Both the position numbers and the translations under genes were made by a program. Below are positions 1 to 9,840 of a stretch of 64,000 bases of DNA, in pieces (the stretch's first letter is position 1; every line of letters begins with the position of its first letter). This DNA comes from Pogonophryne albipinna (lineage: Eukaryota > Chordata > Actinopteri > Perciformes > Artedidraconidae). The stretch covers positions 9,638,102 to 9,702,101 of the forward strand of contig CM053251.1 in the NCBI GenBank assembly GCA_028583405.1, given 5' to 3'. A model generated the notes under the pieces. That model saw only the letters and a list, made by a program, of their open reading frames with translations. It did no database searches and was not told the origin of the DNA.

Positions 1-1432
1 ATACAGTATTTAACTAGACAATTTAAATACGGTGGAAACTGTTGGCTAATGAATAGTGTTTGAAATCAATGAATACTTATAGTTGTCTTGATGTCTCATA
101 GTTGTAATTATGTAAAAGTAATTGTTCCAAAAAGTTTCTCCACAGATTATGTATTGCACTTCTGTAAACAAATGCAGCCACCTTTTTTATTCCACAAATT
201 CTTCTTTTTGTCAAAACGTACAATACCCATAATTCAACTGAACCCCCAACATGTTGGGTTGGGATCGAGCTGCTAACCCTCTGATTGGTGGACCCTTATT
301 TACCCCCATATCTACCCGCTGCACCACAATTTACCCATATCTGTGGCAATAGAATAGGGCCCGACCCAAAGCAGATAAGACTGAATGTAATTTGGTCCTG
401 TGTTTTGGTTCAAGTATGTATTTTTTTCAGAAACCAGGTGAAACCGTTCAAACCTCCACAAAGGTCTCAGGTTTAGGAGCAGTGGCCTGAGAGAGAGTGA
501 TGTGGGAAGGGAGGGGGAATTGTGAACATTTTCTTCAATATTTCAGTGTCCTTTCGAGTTTTGTGGTGAGAAGGTTAAACAAACTAAGACAGGAGGAGAG
601 AGAAACAGAAGCAAAGAGCACTACAATCTGAAGTTGTCATAGAAACCCTTCAAAACCAACAATAACTCTCGATTGCTTTCATTTTTCTCCTCGTTCTGTT
701 TCTGCAAGATCTGCCTCAGGTCTGCTCTCAGTGTACTGTGATGCTACATTTGCTACAAACCTTATAGCTCAGAGAACTGTTAATTATTATAGTGTATTAT
801 TGTTTTGTGTGAATGTGTGTGTATATTACTTTCAGACAAAGCAGTGATGTATCCCCCAAAGTGCAGTGGGTGTCCCAGATAGAGTGATCAGGCGGCGTGA
901 TTATAATGTACAGTAATGTCACCAAATAGATAAGCATGAGATGTATTATGTGTGTGTGAGATAATTGCACCACTACTTCCACACATTACAACAGTATTCT
1001 ATCACTTGTTCCTCCACAAACAATAGCTCAAACCCTTATTTTCCATTTTCTTTATACACACTATTCCTCCCTGTCTCTCTCACACACTCTTTGTATTATT
1101 CATCTCTTCTGTGTGAGAGTCAAACAGGATGATGTCACTGTTTATTTCACGTCACCGGACTACCTGGGAACTTTCTGACCTCCTACCTGTCATTGTGTAT
1201 TTATATCAAAACGTCAACATGCGTTTGAGATGAGCTATGCCAATTAAGCAGTGAGAGTGAAGCGTGTCAGTTCTTGTGCTGCACATCATTTGTTGTCCTT
1301 GTTGCGAACTTTAGGCAACCACAAAATCTAATTCCTGTTGTTTATATCCTACACGACAACATCTAAGTCTGCTGCCAAATAGCATCGTATTTGTCGAAGT
1401 GTGTTGGTGTTAATGCATAACAAAAACAACAA
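1..1432. other. upstream b4galt2 intron, no recognisable feature
   Basis: AT-rich intronic sequence with only short random reading frames. I looked for a first coding exon with a membrane anchor and found none. Presumably all of this lies inside the intron preceding the exon at 4165. Confidence 0.5.
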
Positions 1433-2008
1433 TTTAAGGAGTAATTAATCATTTTGGGGAAATAGTTATATCTGTCTTGCTGAAAAGTAAATGGAAGCAG
1501 TATCTTGTCTTTGCATTAAATACAGAGCTGGAGACAGAGGGCGATTAGCTTAGCTTAGCTTAGCTCAAAGACTGTAGGGGGAAACAGCTAGCACATAAAT
1601 AAAGAACAAATACCTCTTAGGGTTTTCCTGTGTGCTGTAGATGTAGCTATCTTGAAAAACTGTTTATATATCCAACTTCTATGAAACGTCTCTGCTGGTT
1701 TCCTCATGGTTAACAAAACTCCTGGAAGTTTTTGCTAAGAACACTTTCCAACAAATAACTCCTCCTAAAACCCCAGTTTGTTCTGTTTGTGTACAGCTTA
1801 TCGTAAAAGGTTATGCATATCTGAGGGTTTTTTACAGGTGCTGGTTATGTAAGAATGTGTTTTCACTTTTTCGACGAAGCCAGGCTGGCTGTTTTCCCCT
1901 TCTTCCAATCTTTGTGCTAGGCAAAGCGCTATGTTTTAGCTCTGTACTGAACCTTGGTATCATTCCTTTCTCTTGGCAAATGTCGGCAATGATGACTATT
2001 CCTTAAAA
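1433..2008. mobile_element. palindromic MITE with AGCTTAGCT arms
   Basis: The left end reads TTTAAGGAGTAATTAATCAT and the right end ACTATTCCTTAAA, degenerate inverted termini. Further in, a run of TTAGC repeats followed by CAAAGACTG near 1545-1575 mirrors CAATCTTTGTGCTAGG near 1905-1920, so the element folds back on itself. It resembles a very common teleost intronic repeat whose ends read TTAAAGGAATAGT. No coding capacity. The target duplication is not clear because AATT flanks both ends and merges with the palindrome. Confidence 0.7.
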
Positions 2009-2522
2009 TTATAAATAAATAATTCAAGTTTAAATTAGTCTATGCCTTGAATACGTTGCATTTTTATCAGTTTATTAACACTTAACATTTCATTCACACT
2101 TGCTCATTCGTGGCGTGTTAGATTTGAATGCTTATTATGTGTTTTGATAGTCCCCTCTCTGAACGCTAGTGTCATTAGTGTGAGGAAGGAGGAGGATAAA
2201 AAGAAACATGTGTGAGCGTGGAGTGGAGGGAGGGTGATGGACAGAAGTGGTCAGGGGAAGAGGCTGTTGACTCTATCTGCATTCAGCTCTTGAGGGTTAG
2301 ATGAAGAAGTGTGTTATAAACATGTAACCTTGTTGCCATCGATCAGGCTCCTCGCCTGTGCAGCGTTGATTGGAGGAGACCTCTCCACACGAAGATAATA
2401 CGTGCATGCTAAGTGGTTTCCTCTCTCTCGCTGTAGTTCAGTACTCTCATACTCAGTACTTCAACACCATAAACACATGATCTGTATATCAATAGAAACA
2501 GAATATGTGTTATGGCGGTTGC
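2009..2522. other. intronic sequence without recognised feature
   Basis: No exon, element boundary or long repeat was recognised. Reading frames are short and unrelated to known proteins. Confidence 0.4.
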
Positions 2523-2830
2523 TTTAAAGGACCCTATTATGCATTTTGGGTTTTCCCTTTCCTGTAGTGTGTTGTATAGGTTATTGTTCATGTAAATGGT
2601 CTGCAAAGGTTGAAATCCCAAAGTTCCCTCCAGAGGGAGTTTCTCTCCCACAACGCCTCAATTGGACTCTTTTGTTTTCTTCTGTAATCTAGTGACATCA
2701 CTATGTAACGGCTAGCGCTCAGATACATTGTACGTGGCTAAGGGGGAGACTTATTTTAGTGGTTGACCAATCACCAAAGCCAGCTAGCTAACCAATGAGA
2801 GCAGACTGGGCCCTGTTTCAGTTTTTCTTG
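2523..2830 (+). mobile_element. GGGCCC-type MITE, right end degraded
   Basis: Starts TTTAAAGGACCCTATTATGC. It shares blocks with the copies at 16305 and (inverted) 23529: a CCCTTTCCTGTAGTG block, ATGTAAATGGTCTG, the GAGTTTCT-CCCAC block, AGTGACATCACT and an ACCAATGAGAGCAGACTGGG block. The right terminal inverted repeat seen in the 16305 copy is not recognisable here. Non-coding. Confidence 0.72.
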
Positions 2831-3292
2831 AGGACTATTTTAAGTCGCGGATTGATACTCAAGTCTCATTATGTGCTAGTGAGCATCTAAAGCAGCAGAA
2901 TTGTGTATGTAAGACGGATTTAAAATAAATCACAAAACATGCCATTATTGCTTTGGATACATTGACAATGATTGTAGCAGGATCCATTGATTGCTTGTTT
3001 TTCTGTTTTTCATGGGATTTGTTGAAAATACAGAACATTGCCCGCCAGTATTTGTAGTATCATGTTGCTTAGAAGCATGGCAATACAGTATGATAGATTA
3101 CACACAACAATAGAGAACCACAGTGACGCGTCCTAAAACCCGGAAGTAAACTTCTTCCGGTTCCTTAGACAAAAACACAATGAGATTTCTCCATAGGATT
3201 TTGGAAAATAGCTTGAAATAAGGTCTGTGGTTGAAACACATTTAAGAGACGGATCACGTTTTGTTCAGCCGGATAATATCCACATGTCTACC
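2831..3292. other. intronic sequence with short CCGGAAG inverted motif
   Basis: Contains an imperfect small palindrome CCGGAAGTAAACTTCTTCCGG (split: CCGGAAG ... CTTCCGG) near 3140-3160. This is a motif common in fish repeats, and the stretch is probably a degraded repeat leading into the hairpin at 3293. No coding exon seen. Confidence 0.35.
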
Positions 3293-3359
3293 CTACTTTT
3301 ATAATTTTCGAATCATAAATCTAATCGATAGATTTATGACTCGAAAATTATAAAAGTAG
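3293..3359. repeat. near-perfect inverted repeat, 31-bp arms with 5-nt loop
   Basis: The left arm 3293-3323 begins CTACTTTTATAATTTTCG. The right arm 3329-3359 is its reverse complement with a single mismatch. The loop 3324-3328 is ATCGA. A transcript would form one continuous hairpin of about 67 nt. It may be the core of a degraded foldback element. The AT-rich arms make a functional RNA less likely. Confidence 0.85.
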
Positions 3360-4164
3360 ATACATAGATACAACCATCATTACATGTTGTAGAGTGCCTT
3401 TTTGGTAGTAATGAAGTACAAACATCCTTGAACAAGTGTCCTCCACAGCACGACATTCTTTACTTTTGTTGTAATCATCATGTAATGTGTATTTCTCCTT
3501 GTAAATTATCTAATGAGTTATTTTTCTGACACTAATGCACTAATGAGTGACATTTTGCAACAGAAGGAGTACTCAGAGTCTGGTGTGTTATAATGAGGGT
3601 TATGGTTGCAGGACGTTGGTTGGAGCTCAGCTCGTATATTTTAATGATCGCGGCTCCCTGAACGAGGGGCTGTATTTACTGTGCGGGCCAGAGATTTAAA
3701 GACAACCCTTCTTCTTAAATTAGTCTGAACCCACAAACTCATGCACACAAATACACACGCGTTGATGGCATTTGATCCGTCAGCAATCAAAGGAATGACG
3801 GATGGATTTGTGGTGATATAACATATGGAGGGCCTTCATGACTGAGCAGCGTAATTACCTTTCGTGTTGTGTTTACTCTTAGTGACTTCAAAGTCTTTGT
3901 TTATTTGGTTGGAATATATGTTTTCCAAAGCCGGTGCATCTTATTAAATGCTGCATTAAGCGAAGCGTATCCCTTGAAACCATTATTTCTGCACACGTTG
4001 CTTTGATACACGTGCAGCATAGCTTTGAAGCTAAAAGCCGTCCCTCACTCCCTACACCCCCACACTACTTTCTTCTCCTCTGTTTCTTCCCTCCACTTTA
4101 TCCTCTGCGTACTCTGTTATCCTCTTCATCTCACTAACTCTTCCCTCTTTCCTTGTTTCCTCAG
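3360..4164. other. intron segment leading to b4galt2 exon
   Basis: Unique-looking intronic sequence. The final 90 bases are pyrimidine-rich (TCTTCTCCTCTGTTTCTTCC, then CTTTCCTTGTTTCCTCAG) and form the polypyrimidine tract and 3' splice site at 4163-4164. No other feature recognised. Confidence 0.6.
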
Positions 4165-4283
4165 TGGGCCGTTTGTTGATCGAGTTCGGCTCCCAGATGA
4201 CGATGGAACGAGTGCAGAAGGAAAACCCCAACGTGACGGAGGGGGGGCGCTACACGCCGCCTGACTGCCGGCCTAGATGGAAG
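4165..4283 (+). CDS. b4galt2: beta-1,4-galactosyltransferase 2 exon (start of catalytic domain), partial gene
   Basis: This internal coding exon of 119 bp opens the Golgi-lumenal catalytic domain of a beta-1,4-galactosyltransferase, which transfers galactose from UDP-galactose to terminal N-acetylglucosamine of glycans. It begins after a pyrimidine-rich acceptor ending in CAG, with two bases of a split codon (phase 1; Val if the upstream exon ends in G). It then reads GRLLIEF, MERVQKENPNV and GGRYTPPDC, and ends at AAG before gtctgt, phase 0. The Cys of PPDC corresponds to bovine B4GALT1 Cys176, which pairs with a stem cysteine encoded upstream. NVT is a potential N-glycosylation site. GRLLIEF and RYTPPDC fit B4GALT2 better than B4GALT1 (GPMLIEF, RYAPRDC) or B4GALT3, from remembered family sequences. 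The start codon, membrane anchor and stem are outside the window. Confidence 0.92.
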
Positions 4284-5288
4284 GTCTGTTCCTCTCTCTC
4301 TGAATATCCACACATTTTATTATGAAAGCCCGTTTTGCCAAGAAAATAACTATTAAAAAAGAGAAGTCTTTATAAAATGCATGCTCAGAATTATGAGGTA
4401 CTGAATCAAAATGATGGAATAGAAAAGGTTATGAAATTGGCTATCCAAACGTTGAGTCAGAAATATGAGGACATAAAAAACTGAGTAACTATACAGGAGA
4501 TAAAAAAATTACCCTACAATGTCCACTTACTAAGTAATTGTTATATTTGTATATTTCTCATATTTCGGCATAGTCATCTATATAAGTCTAGTCAAGTCAT
4601 GTACGTCTCTCTTCTCCACATGATACTTCACGGAGGTCAAGGAGCTTCATAGCAGTAATAATGACACCACTCACCCATCACAATGCCTAACTATACAGAA
4701 ACGAAGGTCGATCTGCTGTCTGTCTTCATCTGAGTGCAAAATTACCGTGAGCACGAACTCAACACGGTAAATTACAGTTTTAACCTTGGACTGTTTGGAC
4801 AGCTGAGAACGACTCATTTAAAATAAAGAGAGATAGAGGAGGGCATCAAATCTGTCTCTTATCAGCACTGCCATCGAGAGCTTCTTCATTCATAATGAAT
4901 GAAGAACCAGCTTTATGTACTTTACTGTCACATTAAGCAGCGGGAGATTTCCGGGTGCAGAACAGTTTACCGTCGGATGAAACAAAACTAATTTAAGCTT
5001 AATAATCAAATAAACACAGAATGATGACATGTACATTACATTTCATTTAGCTAACACTTTTATTCAAGCGACTTCAAATGAGTGAAATCAACCATGAACA
5101 TACAGTTAGTGTTTGATAGGTGAAAACATTTTAAGTGCTGGTGCATTGGCTTCAAATGAGCCAAACATGTTTAAGTGCTACACAAAAGTACATGTTTACA
5201 AATTAACTGAAACGTTTCAAATTATTCATCTTGACTGATTATGCTCATTTTTTTTTCTTTACTGGAACTGATTTATTTAGCTTCTTGC
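4284..5288. other. b4galt2 intron, mostly featureless
   Basis: Starts with the donor gtctgt, which departs from the usual gtragt at the third and fourth positions. Most of the segment is AT-rich with no recognised repeat, except a retroposon-like tail at 5030-5078. Confidence 0.5.
5030..5078 (-). repeat. SINE 3'-tail fragment
   Basis: A segment resembling CATTTAGCTAACACTTTTAT followed by CAAGCGACTT is the inverse of the tail of the SINE ending near 12258 (AAGTCGCTTTGGATAAAAGC). Only the 3' portion is recognisable. The tRNA-like head is absent. Confidence 0.45.
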
Positions 5289-5296
5289 ATTTCAAT

Positions 5297-6113
5297 TAGA
5301 GATGTCCCGATCCGATCCCGTGATCGGGGATCGGAGCCGATCACGTGATTTTCAAAAGATCGGGATCGGGAGAAAAAAAATCGGGGATCGGGATTTTTTT
5401 TTTTTTTTTTTTTTAATAAAATATTTTTTTTAAATGTAATGTTACAAAACAAAAATAACCATGTTCACGTCTTAAAGTCATCCTGAGGCCTTAGTTTTGG
5501 TTTGAAATGACACAACATCATGTATGTGTTGCTTCTTTTGGGCTTGTTTTCAGACCTGGTTGCTTATTTCTCTCAAAGCTGGCAACAGAGTGGGCGCGCT
5601 GTGTCTAGCAGTAAGCTAACGAGAGGCTACATTCAGCTGGTGACTCGGGACTCGGGACAGAGAAAATGTCAGGAGTTTGGAAGTATTATAAAATTGAAAG
5701 CGAAGGCAGTGTAACAGCCAGATGCAATGTTTGCAAGGCGGAGGTTCCGCGTGGTGGAAAGAACAGAGCTATGTTCAACACGACCAATCTAATACGCCAC
5801 CTGAGAAACAAACACCAACAACAACAGGACGAGTACACAGCGGCCACTCAGGTAACGGCACTGAAACAACCGACACTTTCAGAGACTTTTAAAAGGAAAG
5901 AGAAACTGCCCCAGAACAGTGAAAAGGCCAAACAAATAACAGCCAAGATAGCTGAACTCATCGCGTTGGATGACCAGCCGTTATCTGTTACCTTTTTTTT
6001 CTCTTAATGCATTGCATAAAGATCGGATCGGGAAAAATCGGTATCGGCAGATTGTCAAAATCAAATGATCGGAATCGGATCGGGAGCAAAAAAATGTGAT
6101 CGGGACATCCCTA
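5297..6113 (+). mobile_element. internally deleted hAT transposon with BED-finger relic
   Basis: Termini TAGAGATGTCCCGATC and (inverted) TAGGGATGTCCCGATC are flanked by a perfect 8-bp target duplication ATTTCAAT at 5289-5296 and 6114-6121, the hAT hallmark. Subterminal regions are packed with GATCGGGATCGG motifs on both sides, likely transposase-binding sites. The element is 817 bp and keeps only the N-terminal part of a transposase (5666-6007). It sits in the short b4galt2 intron, with its right end 78 bp from the acceptor of the exon at 6192. Confidence 0.93.
5666..6007 (+). pseudogene. truncated hAT transposase, BED zinc finger only
   Basis: The 113-residue frame begins MSGVWKYYKIESEG. 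It carries a BED-type zinc finger with Cys20 and Cys23 (CNVC) and His45 and His50 (HLRNKH), preceded by the aromatic WKYYK typical of these fingers. A Gln/Lys-rich linker follows and ends in KIAELIALDDQPLSV, the point where hAT transposases normally continue into the RNase H-like core. Here the frame runs into FFFS and stops, so the catalytic and dimerisation regions are deleted. It could in principle make a DNA-binding-only fragment, but expression is not shown. Confidence 0.85.
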
Positions 6114-6191
6114 ATTTCAATGCTTCTCCAAATGATGAAAATGTTTTATAGTGCAAACAAGCAACCAACCCAAACTGTCCCTGGTGTTTAG

Positions 6192-6308
6192 GTGGCCATC
6201 ATCATCCCGTTCCGTCACAGAGAAAACCACCTGAAGTACTGGCTCCACTACCTCCACCCCATCCTCAGGCGGCAGAAGATCGACTACGGCATCTATATCA
6301 TCAACCAG
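6192..6308 (+). CDS. b4galt2: beta-1,4-galactosyltransferase 2 exon with PFRHR donor-binding motif
   Basis: This 117-bp coding exon of 39 whole codons (phase 0 at both ends) continues the domain from the exon at 4165. It reads VAIIIPFRHRENHLKYWLHYLHP and onward to YGIYIINQ. PFRHR is the UDP-galactose-binding segment (bovine Pro187, Phe188, Arg189, Arg191). HYLHPILRRQ is typical of B4GALT1/2. The acceptor is gtttag and the donor is CAG followed by gtacat. The two exons sum to 236 bp. As I recall, that is the size of the single mammalian B4GALT1 exon 2 covering the same residues, so the 1.9-kb intron here appears to split an ancestral exon or reflects a B4GALT2-specific structure. A hAT element ends only 78 bp upstream of this exon. 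Confidence 0.94.
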
Positions 6309-7298
6309 GTACATAAGGCGATATATGCTGCATATTTATACTGTACAGTAACACAAGCACCCTCATGATAGCGTCAAAGAGATTCTTGTTCAAGTTTTGT
6401 TCTTTTTTTATTTGTCCAAAAAGAAAACGTGCTCAACTACTCACAGTACTCTGCAAATCACAAGTAAGCAAACGGGTGAAAACCCTCATCTCAAAAAGTC
6501 AACAACAAAACGCAAAGAGTGAAAACAATTTAATGTTAAGGACTTTATAGGGATCTTTTTTCTGTTTACTCATGTCGGTCATATGTGAACATTTAAATGA
6601 AGGTATAGTTGAACTTGATTTTTGACTGACATGAGGCTTCCACATTTGTTTTGTTTTGGAACATTTTTGTGGGAGTGCAGTCAGAGCTTTCAGAAAAAGT
6701 CAAAGTGGAAATTGACAATAATGGTATTTAAGAGCTGGAAACTCAAATGATCAATATAATTACTGGCAAAGACCTTTTGTTTATGAGAAACGGTTTAAGG
6801 CTCAGGACTATCTTGTTGAAAGATCTAATTACTAATGACAATACATTGACCTGAAATAGATCTATTAGCTTAGTTCTAAGCATTGCCATCATCAGGTATT
6901 TAATTCATAACAGTGATTTGAAAATCATATTACTGCAAGTCAGTTTTCAGTTCAGCTGTTTCTCTTCTCTCACACCAAAAACAAACTGCAGTGAACATCA
7001 GCAACACATTTACTTTCTCTGCACTCCGCTCAGCAGAAGCACACTGAGCTATATCGTCTAAGCAATGTTTTCAGAGTGCATGTGGGTCTTTCACGCTGCA
7101 AAGGGCGAGACTTCTTCTTCTGCTACATTTTGGGTAATGATCTCTCCTTTCTGCCCTTTCTCTTCCCTGATGGTCTTGCGCAACACCTTAATAACTCCCC
7201 CTGTGGGACAGACCTTTGGTTCTGCCTGCCCTGCTATGCTCCACTCCTGATATGGCGACGTTCCAGTGTCTTACTCTCTGGCCTTCACACTTAAATAC
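6309..7298. other. start of 52.8-kb b4galt2 intron
   Basis: Begins with donor gtacat. AT-rich, no recognised element or exon before the hAT MITE at 7307. Confidence 0.45.
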
Positions 7299-7306
7299 AC
7301 ACACAC

Positions 7307-8029
7307 CAGGGTTTCCGCTAGGATTTTTTCTCGCCGGTCAAATGTCCGAACAGAATTTATTTTACCGGACACATTAGAAACTTACCGGTCATGTTTCAAT
7401 AATAATAATAAGAATTGTGTAGCAGAGTTTCCGTTAGCAGGTAATTACCGGACTAGGACCGGATATGCTGATGTTTAAAACTCAGTTAATGGGGCTCGTT
7501 TTTATATTGCTTCAGTTTATAATCGTAACAGATCGAAAAATTCAGATTCATTTTTCAATAAATGATTCCACAAACAACAAACAACATAATTATTACATTC
7601 AAAGAAACTACTTGTAGTAGATAAAGTACATTATTCAAAAGTTTACATTAACTTTGAATAATAACACGGGAGAAACGGATCCTCTCTTTTCCTCTCTCCC
7701 TCCCTCTCTCTCCTGACAGCCCGTCAGTTTCTCATGCAGCACGCTAAACAGTGGGCGGGGCTTCAGGTCAGACTGAGCAGCTGATCTGATCTCTCTCTCG
7801 CGTCCGGTTAAACTTCACTCGCGTTTATGTCCATATCGATCAGATCCAGCTCTCCTGATCGGCCTATAGAGAGCACAGATCAAGCTATTAAGAGTGAATA
7901 TCGGCCGATAATGATTGGCGGCCAATCGATCGGAGCATTGGACATTTTGACCGGCAGGTTTTGAATTTACCGGTTTTTATTCAATTTGACCAGCTAAAAA
8001 CCGGTAATTACCGGCTAACGGAAACCCTG
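7307..8029. mobile_element. non-autonomous hAT element (CAGGGTTTCCG ends)
   Basis: Ends are CAGGGTTTCCGCTAGG and CTAACGGAAACCCTG, flanked by 8-bp duplications ACACACAC at 7299-7306 and 8030-8037. The duplication is low-complexity, so it is weaker proof on its own, but the 15-bp inverted ends are convincing. Multiple ACCGG/CCGGT motifs (TTACCGGTCATG, AATTACCGG, ACCGGTAATTACCGG) cluster near both ends, like transposase-binding arrays. No transposase reading frame. Confidence 0.88.
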
Positions 8030-8037
8030 ACACACAC

Positions 8038-8660
8038 ATGAACACACATTTTGTCTCGGAGCGTCTCTGAATCGTTTTTATCTCCAATGTAAAGCTGTTA
8101 GGGAGGGTGTGTTTTGTGGAGAGAGTATTAGAGTGGGCAAAACATCCGGAGCCTTTTTTGACTTAATCCTCCCTTTCCTTTCATTCCTTCAAGAATGGGC
8201 TTGGCTCATCTCTCAATGAAATGTCCATCACTGCATCAGGACTGTTATACTCTCAGTTTATCTTTATCTCAAGGCAGTTTGGCTCATTTCATTTCTGTTT
8301 CTAACTTGTCTCTTATCAATCTGACCTTCGGAGGATCTACAAAAGTGAAAAGACGATAACAAAAGTAAACTATATTTATTCAGCCCCTTTCAAAAGTGCT
8401 CAAGCATGGTAAACAAAAACATGAAACCAATAAGCACTGCAATTCCCAGGCAGAACCAGGCAAATTGAAATGCAGATAATGCAAATATATCCAGCTGCTA
8501 AACTATAAACATAAATTAAGCGTAACTCAAATGTATCAAATAATTATTTCAGGGCTTCAGGAGGAAATAAGACTTTAAAACATTGTAGTATGGATGAACC
8601 ATCTAAGACTATTTTTTTGTTGCTTTTGTACCTTTTCCAGTAAATCAAAGACTGTGTTGG
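8038..8660. other. intronic sequence without recognised feature
   Basis: Non-coding, AT-rich. No repeat boundary recognised between the hAT MITE and the SINE head at 8664. Confidence 0.4.
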
Positions 8661-8663
8661 TAC

Positions 8664-8711
8664 ACGGAGGCGTGTGGCGCAGTGGGTTGTGCGTATGTGT
8701 TTGGATCAGGG
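8664..8711 (+). repeat. tRNA-derived SINE, 5' part (interrupted)
   Basis: GGCGTGTGGCGCAGTGGG contains an A-box-like TGGCGCAGTGGG. The sequence runs to GGATCAGGG and is then broken by the insertion that starts at 8712. It resumes at 12117 with the B-box half. Together they make one tRNA-like RNA polymerase III promoter. Confidence 0.8.
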
Positions 8712-8810
8712 CAACCATGTCTCCTAAAAATTACGTTCCCACAGAACTAAACTGCATTCTCAATTACGTTTAGCAAGAAACGTATTTTCTCCCACGTTAC
8801 GTTCGTTATG

Positions 8811-9030
8811 AACGTATCTCAAATACGTTTATTTTCTACATATCTTCTAGAAACATATTTTCTCCCACGTTACGTTTCTTATGAACGTATCTCAAATACG
8901 TTTATTTATTACATATCTTCTAGAAACATATTTTCTCCCACGTTACATTTCTCATGAACGTATCTTAAATATGTTTATTTTCTACATATCTTTGCCATTT
9001 ATTGTCTTGCTTATAATAATGATAATAGTC
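8811..9030. repeat. three 73-bp subterminal tandem repeats, left arm
   Basis: Units begin with AACGTATCTCAAATACG at 8811, 8884 and 8957 (the third reads TATCTTAAATATG). Each contains TTTTCTCCCACGTTACG. The inverted right arm has only two units. They probably contain transposase-binding sites. A 60-residue reading frame spanning them is an artefact of the repeat. Confidence 0.85.
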
Positions 9031-9134
9031 ATTTATAAATATCATTTTAGAGCACGCATTTGAAATCAGTAGGCGAGGCTGTAATTTCGCCAGCTGTTAC
9101 TCTCATGAGCGAGGCAGAAAATAATAGTTTTAAC

Positions 9135-9230
9135 ATGCCAAAAAGCTGCTGTGTCGTTTATTGCACCTCAAACATTCAAACAAATCCAGTTACGTGTTTC
9201 TGTACTTCCTCTAAGAAGAAAGGACAGTAA
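9135..9230 (+). pseudogene. THAP-domain start, left arm of foldback element
   Basis: A 31-codon frame begins MPKSCCVVYCTSNIQTNPVT and ends SSKKKGQ then a stop. The initial MPKSC and the C-x3-C pair in CCVVYC match the beginning of THAP zinc fingers (consensus C-x2-4-C-x35-50-C-x2-H). The downstream C-x2-H and the AVPTIF-type box are missing. THAP fingers form the DNA-binding head of P-type transposases. An identical 96-bp copy lies inverted at 11671-11766. Confidence 0.7.
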
Positions 9231-9744
9231 CAGAAGATCTCTGTGACGCCAGATGTGGTGTTGTTAATGCGATATGATATCCGAAAAACATTTCAGTTTA
9301 GGATGGCCGAAGACACTACACTACCCATAATCCCCAGCTATCGTTTGGGACTACAGTCCCGTTGACAAACCCCGTGATTAATCTTCAAGCTCTGTGATTG
9401 GATGTTGGAGTGGCAGTGCGCCAAGGTTACGCCGAGCGTCAAGCTCTTTGAAATGGAACGAAACCACGGCAGACTATTCAAAACTGGATATGAACGCCCC
9501 CCGAGAACTACACATGCTGGCTATTGTGTTTCGTAACATGTTCTCTATGGCACGTATCTACTGGGAATTGTAGTTTTAAAAGACGTTTTCGTTTTTCCAA
9601 AAATTAGAAGTTGACAGTATTAAACTGGGTACAGCCCTGGAGGTTTAGGCGATAGGAAACACATTGGTGTGTCCAAATTTAAAACATGTAATTACTACAT
9701 GGGTGAAAATCGCTTGTATCCATAATGGGCAGCATTAATATATA

Positions 9745-9840
9745 TTCTACTCCACTACAATTCAGAGGTTAACCTGGTATTTTTACTCCACTACATTTAC
9801 TTTAGTAACTCTGCAGATTCTGATTAATGATGTGAAATAT
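9745..9840 (+). repeat. TACTCCACTACATTT-type fish repeat fragment
   Basis: ACTCCACTACAATTCAGAGG, then TTTTTACTCCACTACATTTAC and CTCTGCAGATT, match the second half of a very common teleost repeat whose first half appears at 57402-57545 (GTGGCGGAAAGTAACTAAGT). It lies inside the foldback element and so inserted or was captured there. Confidence 0.55.

Noticed and set aside
1..4164. Search for the first coding exon of b4galt2 (cytoplasmic tail, membrane anchor, stem)
   Set aside because: No frame with a start, a hydrophobic anchor and a phase-1 donor was found, so the exon must lie upstream.
4025..4264. 79-residue frame overlapping the first visible exon
   Set aside because: It is out of frame with the galactosyltransferase reading and includes intron sequence.
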